From Prorocentrum cordatum (Eukaryota; Sar; Dinophyceae; Prorocentrales; Prorocentraceae), in NCBI GenBank assembly GCA_963575745.1, contig CAUYUJ010014606.1, forward strand, positions 264,093 to 328,092: a DNA stretch of 64,000 nt. Direction: 5' to 3'. The notes below the pieces were generated by a model. That model ran no database searches and was not told the DNA's origin. It saw nothing but the letters and a program-made list of their open reading frames with translations. Below, in pieces: positions 31,640 through 43,329 of the stretch; position 1 is the stretch's first letter; every line of letters starts with the position of its first letter. A program made the translations under genes and the position numbers.

Positions 31640-33660
31640 TCAATTTTCAGAGCCTCGCCGGGACCCCCACCACGCCCGCCATCGCGCTTGACATTCCCAG
31701 CCTCCTGAGGCCTCTGGGCATAGGGTTTTAAGGCCCCCCCCCACCCTGCAAAACGGGACCTCCCACCGCGCCCGCCACCGCGTCTGACATTCCCAGCTTC
31801 CTGAGGCCTCTGGGCATAAATGTTTAGGGACCCACCACCCTGCAGAATCTTCGCAGGGAGCCCCCACCGCGCCTGCCACCGCGTCTGACATGCCCAGCCT
31901 CCTCAGGCCTCTGGGCATACGTTTTTAAGGGCCCCCCACCATGCAAAATCCTCGCCGGGACCCCCCACCGCGCCCGCCACCGCGTCTGACATCCCCAGTC
32001 TCCTGAGGCCTCTGGGCATACGTTTTTAAGGGCCCCCTCACCATGCAAAATCCCCGCCAGGACCCTCCACCGCGCCCGCCACCGCGTCTGACATTCCCAG
32101 TCTCCTGAGGTCTCTGGGCATAGGTTTTTAGGAGCCTCCTACCTTGCAAAATCCTCGCCGGGGCCCGCCACCGCGCCCGCCACCGCGTCTGACATTCCCA
32201 GCCTCCTCAGGCCTCTGACATACGTTTTGAGGAGCCCCCTACCCTGCAAAATCCTCGCCGGGACCCCCCACCGCGCCCGCCACCGCGTCTGACATTCCCA
32301 GCCTCCTCAGGCTTCCGGGCATCTGTTTTTAAGGGCCCCCGCTCTGCAAAATCCTCGCCGGGACCCCCCACCTCGCCCGCCACCGCATCTGACAGTTTCA
32401 GCCTCCTGAGGCCTCTGGGCATAAGTTTTAAGTTTTTAGGGCCCCCCACCCTGCAAAATCCTCTCCGGGACCCCCCACCGCGCCCGCCACCGCGTCTGAC
32501 ATTCCCTCCGCCTCCTGAGGCCTCTGGGCATACGTTTTTAAGGGCCCCCCACCCTGCAAAATCCTCGCCGGGATCCCCACCGCGCCCGCCACCGCGTCTG
32601 ACATCCCAGTCTCCTGAGGTCTCTGGGCATAGGTTTTTCGGAGCCCCCCACCCTGCAAAATCCTCGCCGGGACCCTCCACCGCGCCCGCCACCGCGTCTG
32701 ACATTCCCAGCCTCCTCAGGCCTCTGGGCATAGGTTTTTAGGAGGTCCCCAACCTGCAAAATCCTTTCCGGGACCCCCCACTCCGCCCGCCACCGCGTGA
32801 GACATCCCAGTCTCCTGAGGCCACTGGACACAAGTTTTCAGGGACCCCCCACCCTGCAAAATCCTCTCCGGGACCCCCCTCCGCGCCCGCCACCGCGTCT
32901 GACATTCCGAGCCTCCTGAGGCCTCTGGGCATACTTTTTTAGGGCCCCCGCTCTGCAAAATCCTCGCAGGGATCCCCACCGCGCCCGCCACCGCGTCTGA
33001 CATCCCCAGTCTCCTGAGGTCTCTGGGCATAGGTTTTTCGGAGCCCCCCACTCTGCAAAATCCTCGCCAGGACCCCCCACCGCGCCCGCCACCGCGTCTG
33101 ACATTCCCAGCCTCCTCACGCCTCTGACATACGTTTTGAGGAGCCCCCTGCCCTGCAAAATCCTCGCCGGGACCCCCCACTCCGCCCGCCACCGCGTGAG
33201 ACATTCCCAATCACCGGAGGCCACTGGACACAAGTTTTCAGGGACCCCCCACCCTGCAAATTCCTCGCCGGGAGCCCCTACCGCGCCCGCCACCGCGTCT
33301 GACATTCCCAGCCTCTCGAGGCCCCCGGGCACACGTTTTTCGGGAACCCCCACCCTGCATTTGGGCATCATGCATTTGGGCATCAGTTTTTTCAGGGGGC
33401 CCCCACTTTACAAAATCTATGCCGGGACCCCCCGCCGCGTCGAACATCCCAATCTCCTGAGGCTCTGGACCTACGTCTTCAGGGGCCCCCCACGCTGCAA
33501 AATCCTCGCCGGGGCCCGCCACCGCGCCCGCCACCGCGTCTGACATTCCCAGCCTCCTGAAGCCTCTGGGCATAGGTTTCTCGGTGCCCCCCATTTTGCA
33601 AAATCCTCGCCGGGACCCCCCATCGCGTCTGACATTCCCAGCCCCTGAGGCCTCTGGCCA
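31640..33660. repeat. ~97-bp satellite, about twenty copies
   Basis: Unit: CCTCCTGAGGCCTCTGGGCA, then a T-run, GGCCCCCCACCCTGCAAAAT, 'cctcgccgggacccccc', 'accgcgcccgccaccgcgtctgacattcccag'. Copies differ by substitutions and small indels, with a disrupted stretch at 33355-33480. Minus-strand frames give repetitive Gly/Arg peptides. Ends about 140 bp beyond the stop of gene C. A diverged relative is at 52840-54060. Confidence 0.95.
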
Positions 33661-33801
33661 TGTCCGCATCCACGGCTCTTTCATGACCGACAGGAGGGTA
33701 TTCGTTTCGCTCCACGATCTCCGGAGATGAGCGCACAGCTCTCCTAGTCCGTATTCCAGACCAGGCGCGCCCCACGGCCCATGCCCGCTGGGCTTTCCGC
33801 C

Positions 33802-35721
33802 TCACGCTGGCCTTTTCGCATTCGGTAAAATATCATGCGACCGGTCTGCCACGCGCTTCCGACGGCGCTCCTGCCCTGCATCGCATATGTTACACCGCTG
33901 TGTCCCGTCCGATCTCTTCGTCGCCCGCATTGACAACCACGCGCTGAATCCCGCCTTCTCGACGCAATTTTTACACTGCACGCGCTTCCAATACCCGCGC
34001 GGCGTTCGCGCTCCCTTGACGCACGTTTCGCACTTGCGTTGCTTGTCGGCGACGTCGTTCCACATCCGCCCAGAGAATGCGGCCTCCGGTTGTTCCTCGC
34101 CGCGCGCCACACACGACTTCACCTTCACCTTCTTGTTCCTTTCGGCGGTAGCTCCCTTGACGCACGTTTCGCACTTGCGTTGCTTGTCGGCGACGTCGTT
34201 CCACATCCGCCTCGAGAATGCGGCCTCCGGTTGTTCCTCGCCGCACGCCACGCACGACTTCACCTTCACCTTCCTGTTCCTTTCGGCGGCAGCCCGCTCG
34301 ACGCACTGCATGCATTCCCGCGGCCTCGGCCTCTCTTCCCACATTGAGCCCGAATGCATGTCGCGCGGCTTCTCCTCGCCGCACCCCGAACACATCTTCC
34401 GTTCCTCTTTCCCTCCCCGCCGCCTCACATCCTTCCTGTCCCCCCTCTTACATTTGTCGCATACGCGCTCCAGGTCATCTACGTCGCGCTTCGCGAAGTG
34501 GGTGGCGATCTTGCTCTCCTTGCAGCGGCCGCATACGAGGTGCTTCTTCAGCTCTTCACACTCTGCGCACATTCCTCCTCTACCGCGGCTGTTCCCCGCC
34601 AGTTCCCACTGATGCTGCGCGAACGCCTCCTCGTATTTTCGAACTTCGCACACGCGGCAACTCCTTCTCTCGGGGCAGTCCACGCAACGCCGCGTTGTCA
34701 ACTTCGACGGGTGGCGCTGTGAAGCGGGGAACGCCTCCTGGCATTTCCACAGACCACACTCCATGCATTGCCATGGGGTGCCCAATCTCTTCTTGTCTTC
34801 CAGGCACGCGCTGCACACGCGCAGCCAGTCTGCGCGGCTCCACTGCCCCACCGTCGGGTACATGTTTTTGTACTTCGTGCATCCGCAGACCGCGCACCTG
34901 CCGGACGGCATGAACTCCTCCTCTATCGCCTCCCAGTCCAAGACTTCCCCGCGCAGGGTGCGCAACAGCAATCCCGGCCCCCTCCGCTCGTCCTTCTTCT
35001 GGTACGGCGCAATGTCGAATGAGCGAAAGATCAGCATGTCATCCCGGCGCTGCACCCTCGTCAGCGCCACGTAGCTCGGCAAAGGTGACGCGCCCCCGCC
35101 GATGCTGAGGTCCACGAGGACATCTTGCTTAAAAATTTGCCCCTGCGCCGCATGGGCCGTCGCCCCGACGGCCGGAGCCAACGGGAACTGCCGTCTTTTG
35201 ACCTTCAGTCGCGGGCGCGGACGACCTTCGTCCACGAACCACTCCTTCTTTTGCGGAACCACCGGGTGCAAGCCCGGCGCCCTTAATCCCTCGATCGTCC
35301 ACTCGCACGGCTTCCGTCCGCCCTTTCCGTCGTCGCCTTCGTCGAACAACACGAAAATCACATTCGGCGTTTTTGTTCCGAATGTCTCCCCCCCGCGCGT
35401 GACCCGATCGTGCTCTCCGTCCACGTCGCAAACCCAAGACTGAACGCGGCCGACGCGACCGCGCAGGAGGTTCTTGTCCTCGCTGCGATCTGCGTAATCA
35501 GTCAGAGCGACTGGCATGCCTTCAGCGAAAGGCAAGAAGCCGTACATGTCTCCGCTCTCCTTGTCGTGGCGTTGGAGCCATGCCATCTTCTGCTGCGGCA
35601 GATCTGGTCGCTCGCGGAGCGCCTCCGGCGTTGGTGCATCCCGCGCAGGGACGTACACCATCGGCTTCCCGTGCCTGCGCGCGTACTGCGACGCTCGGAG
35701 CTTGTTGGCCTCATATTCGGA
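33802..35721 (-). pseudogene. Gene C segment 7: helicase C-terminus and Cys-rich tail
   Basis: Starts YEANKLRASQYARRHGKPMV. It holds helicase motif V (AVGATAHAAQGQ) and motif VI (SYVALTRVQRRDDMLIFRSF). After residue position ~35000 comes a tail of repeated CxxC units, for example CAVCGCTKYKNMY, CMECGLWKCQEAF, CSGCGEEKPRDMHSG and two near-identical copies of VKVKSCVACGEEQPEAAFS (one with Cys changed to Arg). The C-x2-C...F...C-x2-C pattern resembles Stc1-type zinc domains. Stop at 33802. Confidence 0.8.
33985..34300 (-). repeat. ~120-bp internal duplication in gene C tail
   Basis: Sequence coding ERN(R/K)KVKVKSCVA-x-GEEQPEAAF to KCETCVKGA occurs twice in tandem, with few differences. Recent copying of one zinc-binding unit. 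Confidence 0.85.
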
Positions 35722-36745
35722 AACACTCCCGGCGCGATGAGGAACTTCTCCGACTGCAGACGCCGGTCGTCCGGGCCATCCACCACCAGACGGTGCCGCG
35801 CACGTTCCCCTCTGCACACCTGACACTCCTGTTGGCGGATCTCCTTCGACGTTACCTTGCGTCTTCGACGTTGGCCCGCTGCACCCGCCGCTTCATCCTT
35901 TGCGCCATCGCACAACTCCCGGCATGCCCGATTCCGGCAACCCACGTCTCCGTGCATCCAGCTCCCCGTAACGGCGGTGTCCCTGCCGTGCAAGAACGCG
36001 CGCGCGTTCGCCGACAGCGCCCCTGCACGGAATTCTTCCTGCGCCTCCTTCAACCAGGCGTCGTCGCACCGCTCGCACTCCACAAGCTCGGTCACGCCCT
36101 GCACCCCGCACTCGGGTCCACCCCGCAGTAGAGTTTGGCCATGGAGTACAGGTGGCAGGGATGTGTACTTGCGCGCCGCCGAGATGCGTTCGGTGGGGGC
36201 GTCCGCCAGGAAGCCACCGTCGGGGGGTGCCAGTTGCCAGAAGACACCACTCAGCACGACGTTCAAACCGCCGAACGGGCGCGGCACGCCTCCGTCTCCG
36301 CGCTTCGTTGTGCCCACATCCCGGATCACCCCGCGCAGTTTCGCGTCTACTGCTGCCGGGAGTCTGGCGCTCACCATGCTGATCTCGTCGATAAACAGCC
36401 ACCTCCACTGGGGCACGCGCTTGGCAGTCTCGCACTGCAGCTTCACATCCTCCCCCTGATCGGCTCCCCGCTTGATAGCTGGCATGCCGCACGCATGGTG
36501 GATGGTGTCCCCTCCTAGCAGCTGCGCCATGACAGCCTGCAGGGCGGTGATTTCGAAGTTCGCCCCGATCGTCCACTTCATCAATCCCTCGAACAGCTCG
36601 TGGCGAAGAATGCGCAAGACGTGTGATTTGCCCGCCCCAGGGCCCCCGTGCATGCACCACTGGAGGGGTTCCCCCATGGCCGCTTCATCCATTCCCTCGC
36701 CATCAATCTCCTGCATTACCCGACGCGCCACCTTGGTCAACCATC
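35722..36745 (-). pseudogene. Gene C segment 6: Pif1 helicase core, motif III altered
   Basis: Walker A HGGPGAGKSH and Walker B FIDEISMVSARL are intact. Motif III, CGDFYQMDPP in gene B, reads SGVFWQLAPP, with the conserved Asp replaced by Val (GTC). It continues TELVECERCDDAWLKEAQEEF, ARAFLHGR and ECQVCRGERARHRLV, then breaks frame at APGVFPN. Confidence 0.82.
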
Positions 36746-38135
36746 TCGAACTGCTTCGCGTTCACTACGCGCCGCCCTGTGTCCTTGTCCACCCGCAACT
36801 CGAGGTCTGTGAGCCACCTGGCCGCGTCATCCGATGTGGCGGCCGCGCCCGCGACCACGACTCCTCCAGCGACGTCTGTCATCCTGTCGGCCATGGTATA
36901 CTCTTTGTTCCGAGACTTCCGCGCTTCCCTGAGAACCAGGTCCAAGTCACAGGCCTGCCCTGCCGGCCAAGCGCCTGCTACCTCGCTGAGCGGCGTTTCG
37001 CCGTCATGGAGCCCCCGCGCCTGCTGCGCCACAGCCATGCCCTATTTCGAGTTGTCGTAATGAGACGTGCCTCCAGCTCCGTCGTGTGCACCCTCCTCCT
37101 CGCTGGCGCTGTCTCCGTCCCCGTCTTTCCGTCGCTTCCCGCCCACGCGCGATTTCAGCGCCTCGTCGAGCTGATCGAAGCCCACGTCCAATTCCACGTC
37201 GCTCACGTCTTCGTCGCTCCGTTCCTCCGCCGCGTCAGCATCCCGTGGCCGGACGCGGTGCACACTCAGAAAAATCCCAACGTAACGCGCGGTCTCCCTC
37301 GTCTGCACTCCGCCGTCCAGCCACGCCGCCATGGCTGCGCCCCACGTCGGTGCTTCGCCGCGGAGGTTCCCTGCGAACACCGCGTGCTGGTCCGCCGCGT
37401 CGGTCCTCAGGGTCCACGGGTGGAAATACGTCATGACGATGCCCGCGGACCGCTCCGCTTCCCCTGGACGCCCGCGCGGCACGGGCGCTCCGAAAAAGGT
37501 TGGTGCCATGGGCCTCTTATTCCGCCTGAGAATCCACGTGTGGCGAAGATGGGCGCACACTTCCGTGTCCGGATAAGGAACCCACTCGTCGCCTCCGTTT
37601 TCCTCCACCGTGTAGTCCACCCCGGGCACCAAGTCCTCCTCCAGACTCGCATTTCTCCGCCCCTCTCGAAGTTCGTCCGTGCCCCTCTGCGTCAAGACTG
37701 CATGATGGCGCGGATTGTCCACCTCAGCGATCCTCGTCGGGAAGGACGGCAACACCGGCGTCCAGTGCGTTGCGGACTCATACGGAGACAGGTCCCACAG
37801 GCCGGAACTCTTCGGCCGCAGCCCATACAACATTCCCACATCTCGAACAGTCACCTTTCGGCGTCTTCTCTGCCGCATGCCCACTTCGGCAAACTGAGCT
37901 TTGCGACCCCCAGACGCGCGGTCTGCCAAGCGCTCGATCAAGTCCACGTACTCGCGCCCGTAAAAGGCGGTCGTCTCGCACGACTTCATGGCCTCCGCCG
38001 CAGTCACGTCGCCCTCTCGCGCGAAGGCCCTCAGGTTTGCACATTCGACTTGGCCGCGCGCGATGCCCTTGCCGCAAGCGTCGCTCATGATTCGGTTCGC
38101 TACCCTCTTACCGATCCGATTCACACGCTCTCGCC
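36746..38135 (-). pseudogene. Gene C segment 5: linker to helicase, with in-frame TAG
   Basis: Carries VNRIGKRVANRIMSDACGKG, YGLRPKSSGLWDLSPYE and GIVMTYFHPWTL, aligning with gene B's middle region (MKRFLSDMHGRGVV, YGTRPVNAPGAPDLAHLSSHE, NGLLLMVYFRAFALRDD). A TAG at 37042-37044 interrupts it after SHYDNSK, and the frame continues as GMAVAQQARG. It ends at NAKQFEMV. Confidence 0.75.
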
Positions 38136-38892
38136 CTGCAGCTGCCTGCCGAGCTTCTCGGCTCTTTTGCAACACTCTTTCACCTCGTGGAAAGCCATGG
38201 GCTGCCGCTTCGTACAGTTGTCGCAGGCGTATCCTGCCTGCGCGTCCTGCGCCATCTGCGCGACCCTGATGATCGCTGCGTCGTCGAGCTTCTTGTCGCA
38301 TGCCTTCTGGCACGTGCAACAGACCTTCGTGATGGAGAATCGACGCGGCAGCTGCACGTCCGAATTAAACCGCTGCGCGGACAACATGCACGGATGCGTG
38401 CCGTTCAGGCTCGCGTGATTCATCAGTCCGCGTAGGCTGCCGGTCCGATTTCGACGCCCTGCCTTCGGCATGTCCAACGCCACCGCCTGCCCCGGACACA
38501 CGACGATGGCGCGGTCAATGATCTGCGCCGTGCGCGGAAAATCCGCCTTACACAACTTTGGGTTGTCCTTTCGACGGCGCGCCGGCAGAGGTACTCGCTC
38601 CCCGGTCTCTTCGTTCTTCAGATGGACGTGGTTCTGCTTCCTCTCCTGCAAGTACTGCACGTCCATGCCCAAATATGCTTTCTCCCATGCCACAGCGTCG
38701 TCCTGAGCCTCCGTATGTGATGCTTCTGGATGGAGAGTGCTCGTTTGAAACGCGGGCCTCCCATGGAGCCCGCCCTCGTCTTTGAACTCCGGCCACGACT
38801 TCTCCGCCTCCTCTAGCCTCCGACTGATTTCCTCCGCCGACACCTGCTCAGAGAAAACCTGTCGACAGACGCGACTCTTGTACTCCAAATAC
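38136..38892 (-). pseudogene. Gene C segment 4: Rep tyrosine region, second Tyr lost
   Basis: Starts YLEYKSRVCRQVF, includes RNRTGSLRGLMNHASLNGTH and AGYACDNCTKRQPMAFHEV. Gene B has GYAADYQCKR at this place, so the second tyrosine of YxxxYxxK is Asn (AAC). Frame breaks after LQGE. Confidence 0.8.
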
Positions 38893-39164
38893 CCCTTCCA
38901 CGATCTTCTTGCCCCGGTCCTGCGCGTCTTCGCGGACGATTTCGAACACCTCCTCGAGCGGTGTGTGCTGGTGCAGGCACTGGATGAATACCTGGCAGTG
39001 CGCGCGCAGAGATCCCGTGGACTTCTGCGCTTCTATGGACGCGTAGTACGCATCCACGCGCCCGAAAGCGCCCCCGCCTGGCATGGCGTTGCTTCCGAAC
39101 AAGTCCTGGCACGGGACCCACCCTTCGGCGTGATTGCACCGCGAGCAGTTCGGGAAGTCCGCAG
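38893..39164 (-). pseudogene. Gene C segment 3: HUH motif region, first His lost
   Basis: Reads FPNCSRCNHAEG, DLFGSNAMPGGG, then YYASIEAQKSTGSLRAHCQVF and IQCLHQHTPL. Gene B has SLHLHVQVFVQCLHQHTPL here, so the first HUH histidine is Arg (CGC for CAC). The exit frameshift is one extra base in a GGGG run at about 38892-38895. Confidence 0.8.
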
Positions 39165-41444
39165 CCCGAACAGATGCCGGAGCGTCGCGTCCACCAGGAT
39201 GCGGAAGCCGTCAACGCTAGCCATGGGATCTCGCGCGAGGATTCGTTTACGCTCGGCCCACGACGGCGCCCCAGCCTGTGCTGCATCCATCGGAAGATCC
39301 AGGCGCGCCCCGTCGACGTCGGGGGCTACGCGCGGCCGCTCCCGACCCCCCGCCAGCCGCGACTGCGCTTCATCATCGGCTGCCGCGCGCACAGGGTCCT
39401 GCCGTCGCGTGCGCGACAGGCGGACCATGAGCAGATTGCGCCCTTCGTCGGGCGAGAAAGTAACGAAGATTGGGACGCCATACCGGACTCGCAGAGCGTT
39501 CGTCTCGAACCTCATCACACGACGAGATTCCTGTGTACCTGGCAAGCGCCGCGACGTGTGCTCCATGTGCGTGAGGAGCTTGTGGGCGGCTTTCCCCAAA
39601 TTTGGCACGTGGCGCACTTTCGTCACGTCGCCCTTGACCTTCTGCTTCCTGCCGTTGATGTCGACGTACTTCCCGTCTAGCGCGCGATAAATCTGTTTCG
39701 CTCCTTCGCCAATCTCCTCGGGCGTAAGCTGTTCCATCTCGCCAGTGGCGCTCGGTGACACGTACGTGAACCACGTCCTGCTCAGGTTCACCGCCGAGCG
39801 GAACACGAGGTTCCACGACGCGAACCCGACATGCCAATCGCGACGCAACTGGCTCTCGACGCGACGACTCATGATCCGCACCCACAGCGGCAGCTCCACC
39901 CGCGGCGCCCCATCCCCCCGGCGATGACGCGGATGCTTCATGAACTCTGGGCAATCTGGCATCCCCGTACAGTACTTGAACACAAACGCGAACGCGACAC
40001 CGAAGTACCAAGGTTCGAACTGATCCATCATCACGTTGCCTGTGCGCACGCGGAGGCGGTCCACGCGCTTCTTCTCGGTCGTCGCCTGCTCCAGCATGGC
40101 GCGCTCCACCGCATCCCGCGACGCCTCGTCCGCTCCAGGGCCCGCCCCTTCGCGGACGCAGACTCGCTTGCGTGCCCCTTCCGGCTGCCCGTCGCCGCCC
40201 TCCTCCCCGCTCGAATACGACGTCTCATCTGCTTCGCCGTGCACACACTCCTCATCCAGCCGTTGCACGAAGGTTCGCACGGCCTCGATCCGTTGCGCAT
40301 TGATGTCGCTCTCGTCGAAGCTGCTCTTCTCGCATACCACCGCGTTTGTCTTCGTGCTCGCCAAGATATCTGCCGCCTCCCTTGCACCGCCCGGCCTCGG
40401 AACGGGCGTCGCTGCCTTCTGCATCTGGATCCTGTCGAGCGCATCGTCCAGAGGTACCGGGCGCGTGATCTCGGGGGGCACACCTTCCTCCGGAAGCTCC
40501 ACCGCCCTCTTCCGCACTTCCTCCATGTCCACATTCCGGTACGCGCGATGTCCGCGCGCTTTCGCTCCCTGAATGAGATCCACGACCACCTTCCGGCGCA
40601 CGAGAGCCTGGTGCACAAACTTAGCCACACTTTCAGCCGTATCGCCGTCACCGCCCGACTTGAGCATCACAGACACGATGCCTGCCAGCTCCGCACCTGT
40701 GCGGGGCAGTGGCGGCGCGCGCCCCTCCGTGGCCGTCGCGCCCGCTGCGGTCAAGTGCGCTAGCAAGTCCGTCCACGGCATCGGAAACGACGTCGCGTTC
40801 CCGCGCGCCGCCATGCGGACTTCGTTACCGCCCGTTTCCATGTCGAAAGCACGATCCTTCCGATACCGCTTCTCCAGCGTGAAACACACCATCGACGTGA
40901 TGCAAACTGACGCGCAGATCATTTCCAATACCGTCACCTTGCCGCCAAAAAGCTCCTCCGGCGAATAAAATGCCATCATGTCATTGGCCAGCGACGCAGG
41001 AGGGAGCGCCGCTTCGCCACGGGGGCCGGCCATCGCGTTCCCGCACTCCCCGCACAACGGCGCTTCGCAACAGTGACGCGCGGTATTCTCAGAGCGCCAC
41101 GTGCCGCTGACGCACCGCATGTCCTCCGGGCAACAGAGGACCGTCATTGGCCCGTCTTCTGATGGCACGCGCACGTGCCAATCCTCGAACTCCTCCATCC
41201 AGTCCCGCAGATGCACGCCACTGCTCGCCTCCCCGGCGCCATCTACTTCGCCGTGCCGCTCCACGCACGCGTCCACCGTCATGTTCTCCCGCGCAAACGC
41301 GTCCGGGAGTCCGACAAATCCGCCTCCGCTGGGCGTCACCGCGCGCCATTCAATCGGGTTCCCTCTGCGGCCCTCCACGCGGGGACACTTTCGCGCGCAC
41401 ACCATGCACACGAGAGTGGACAGCGTCTTCCCGTAGACTGCGCG
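39165..41444 (-). pseudogene. Gene C segment 2: pre-Rep and Helitron-like N region
   Basis: Continuous open frame of about 760 codons. It carries CMVCARKCPR and CCEAPLCGECGNA Cys pairs, a long central region, then VTFSPDEGRNLLMVRLSRTR and DGFRILVDATLRHLFGLR, both of which align with gene B (SPDERHNLVMVRLSRSR in the frame before its Met; DGFRVIVGLVFEYILGMR). The segment ends by frameshift just before the CPNC zinc motif. Confidence 0.75.
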
Positions 41445-43323
41445 CATACTCGCGTAGGCATCGACGATCGATCGCCAGTGCTGCGAGAGTCGCCCCCTCG
41501 CGCACTTTCCAGGCGATCGCCTCGTTGTACGCTGACCAGCACTGCGTCTCACTCCGCTCGGCTTCGTCTTCCTCGTGGCACGCAAGCGTCTCCGCGACAT
41601 CCCGCAACATCTCGCGATGTTCGCCTACCACATGTGCGCGGAGCTGCGCTTCGCTGGAGCCCCGCCACCCGCAATCTCCAAAAGCGCAATGCGCATGCGC
41701 CAGCTCCACGGCATCGCGGGAGAAGATGGACTTGTCTTCCAGCGATTCTCCGTGCACAGAGACCGCAGGCACGGTGGGGTGATCTTTCATGAGACCTGCC
41801 ACCTTCTTGAGCCCTTCCTCCCTTGCCCCCCGGATTCTGTCCGCGGACACGTGCCCGTTGACGACTGCGCGGGCGCGGTGTACGTGCGCCGCCCCCGATG
41901 CCTCCGCTTTGTCGGTGTTCACGGCCCGACCTTCGCGCGTCGCCGCGCCGCTCTGACCTGCCTGCCCACCCGTGCCTTCCACCGCCGTACTCGGGGCCCG
42001 CGCAGACACTGAGTCGGGCAGCTCCTCGGGGCGTTGCGCCCCCGCCGGCGGACAGGCTCCATCTGCCTTGCGCACACCTTTCTGGCGCAGCACCGGGCGT
42101 GGGGGGGGCGGTGGGGGGGCTGCCTCGCTGGCCGGCCCCATACAGTCGACGGTCGTCGAACCCGCCGGCAAACCGTCAGCGCCTGCAGGATCTGTGCCAA
42201 CCATGGTTCTCTTGCCTGCGACGCGAGCGCGTTTCGCCGCCGTCTCCGTTCCGGCGGCCTTGGCGCCCACTTCGGAGAGCACGCTCCCATCATTGGCATG
42301 GCGCCCCCTCTGGTGCTGCGCATGTTCTCGTGAGTCCATCTTCGCGCGCCGCCGCGCAGGTCTGTACCGCGTGCCTCGGATGCTCACTCCAGTCTCACTG
42401 TGCAGTGCAAGCGCACTGCCTCTGCTCTCCTCTGAGACGTCTTCCCCGCTCGCCCACTCGCCTAGCACTGGCCTCTCCCCCCGCATCTCCGCTCGGGAAA
42501 ACCGCATGTCGACGCCCCCCCGCGAGCCGACCTGCCCGTCAAAGCGGGAGTTAATGCGAATGATGATCGTCTCTGGCAGAACAATTTCTTCCATGCCGCT
42601 ACGAGCCAGTGCGAATCTTACTATCTCGCCCGCGTGGACGGCGCGTCGGAACCCCCCATCGTGGGCACTCGGGTGCAGCCACGCATCTCCCAGGTTCTGC
42701 AGATGATGCGCGCGCGCTGCACACGCGACGCGACGGCCCTCATCGGACGCCAGCGCGGGCGCGCACCTACCCACCTCGACCAAGGGCTGAAACAAGCTGT
42801 CCGCCAAGCTCGCGCCAGACCCGTGTCCTAGAGCGACGCCTATCACCAGGCCCCCGCGCTCCATGTCCGCCGCGCGCTCTTCGCCCGTCTCGGCCTCGAC
42901 CACCAGTGCCCCCGTCAGGAACTCCATAAATTCCATTGCGTGGTTTTCAACGACGCGGCATTTGTCCTCTGCGCCAAAGGCGCCGGCCAGCGCATCCCAT
43001 GCACGTTCCCAGCCTGGCCGCGCCTGCACCCGAGTCTCGCGCATGACTCGCCCGAGGGCCTCCGCGCCGCCCCGCGCTCTCCACAGATGCGCGAGCAGCT
43101 CTCCCGGCACGAATTCCAAACCAGGCGCGCCCCACGTCTCCGGCGCCGCGCGCGGACCCCGGAGAAGCCGCAGCGCGCGAAAGACCGCCTCCCGGATGAC
43201 CCGAACTGGCGCGAGCAGGTCACTGGTCACTTGGTAGCGTGTAGACTGCCGGAGCGCCACCCCTCCTGGCGCAGACGCCCTGCATAACCAACCTATCCCG
43301 GTGGACCACCCCGTCTCGGTCAT
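41445..43323 (-). pseudogene. Gene C segment 1: N-terminal region
   Basis: About 626 codons from a candidate Met at 43323. It contains a region with REAVFRALRLLRGPR, SGMEEIVLPETIIIRIN and a Cys/His cluster AHCAFGDCGWRGSSEAQLRAH near the end, resembling a C2H2-type zinc finger. It ends at AIDRRCLREYA, where homology passes to the other frame. The true start may lie upstream, since coding-like sequence continues to 45.7 kb. Confidence 0.6.
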
Positions 43324-43329
43324 TCGCGT

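Larger units (their letters stand above)
33802..43323 (-). pseudogene. Gene C (whole): degenerate Helitron-type Rep/Pif1 helicase
   Basis: About 9.5 kb of minus-strand coding sequence colinear with gene B and extending further N-terminal. Reading it requires frame changes near 41445, 39165, 38893, 38136, 36745 and 35720, plus passage through TAG at 37042-37044. The frames alternate between only two phases. No splice signals were evident at the changes, and one lies in a G run (38892-38895). Key residues are changed: HUH reads RAH (Arg codon 39004-39006), the Rep tyrosine motif reads YACDN (Asn codon 38217-38219), and helicase motif III reads GVFWQLAP (Val codon 36243-36245). Walker A and B are intact. 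Conclusion: a dead transposon gene; some indels could be assembly errors, the substitutions less so. Confidence 0.85.

Noticed and set aside
31640-33684. Minus-strand proteins with GxxEDFAGWG repeats
   Set aside because: They follow the ~97-bp satellite and shift frame from unit to unit.
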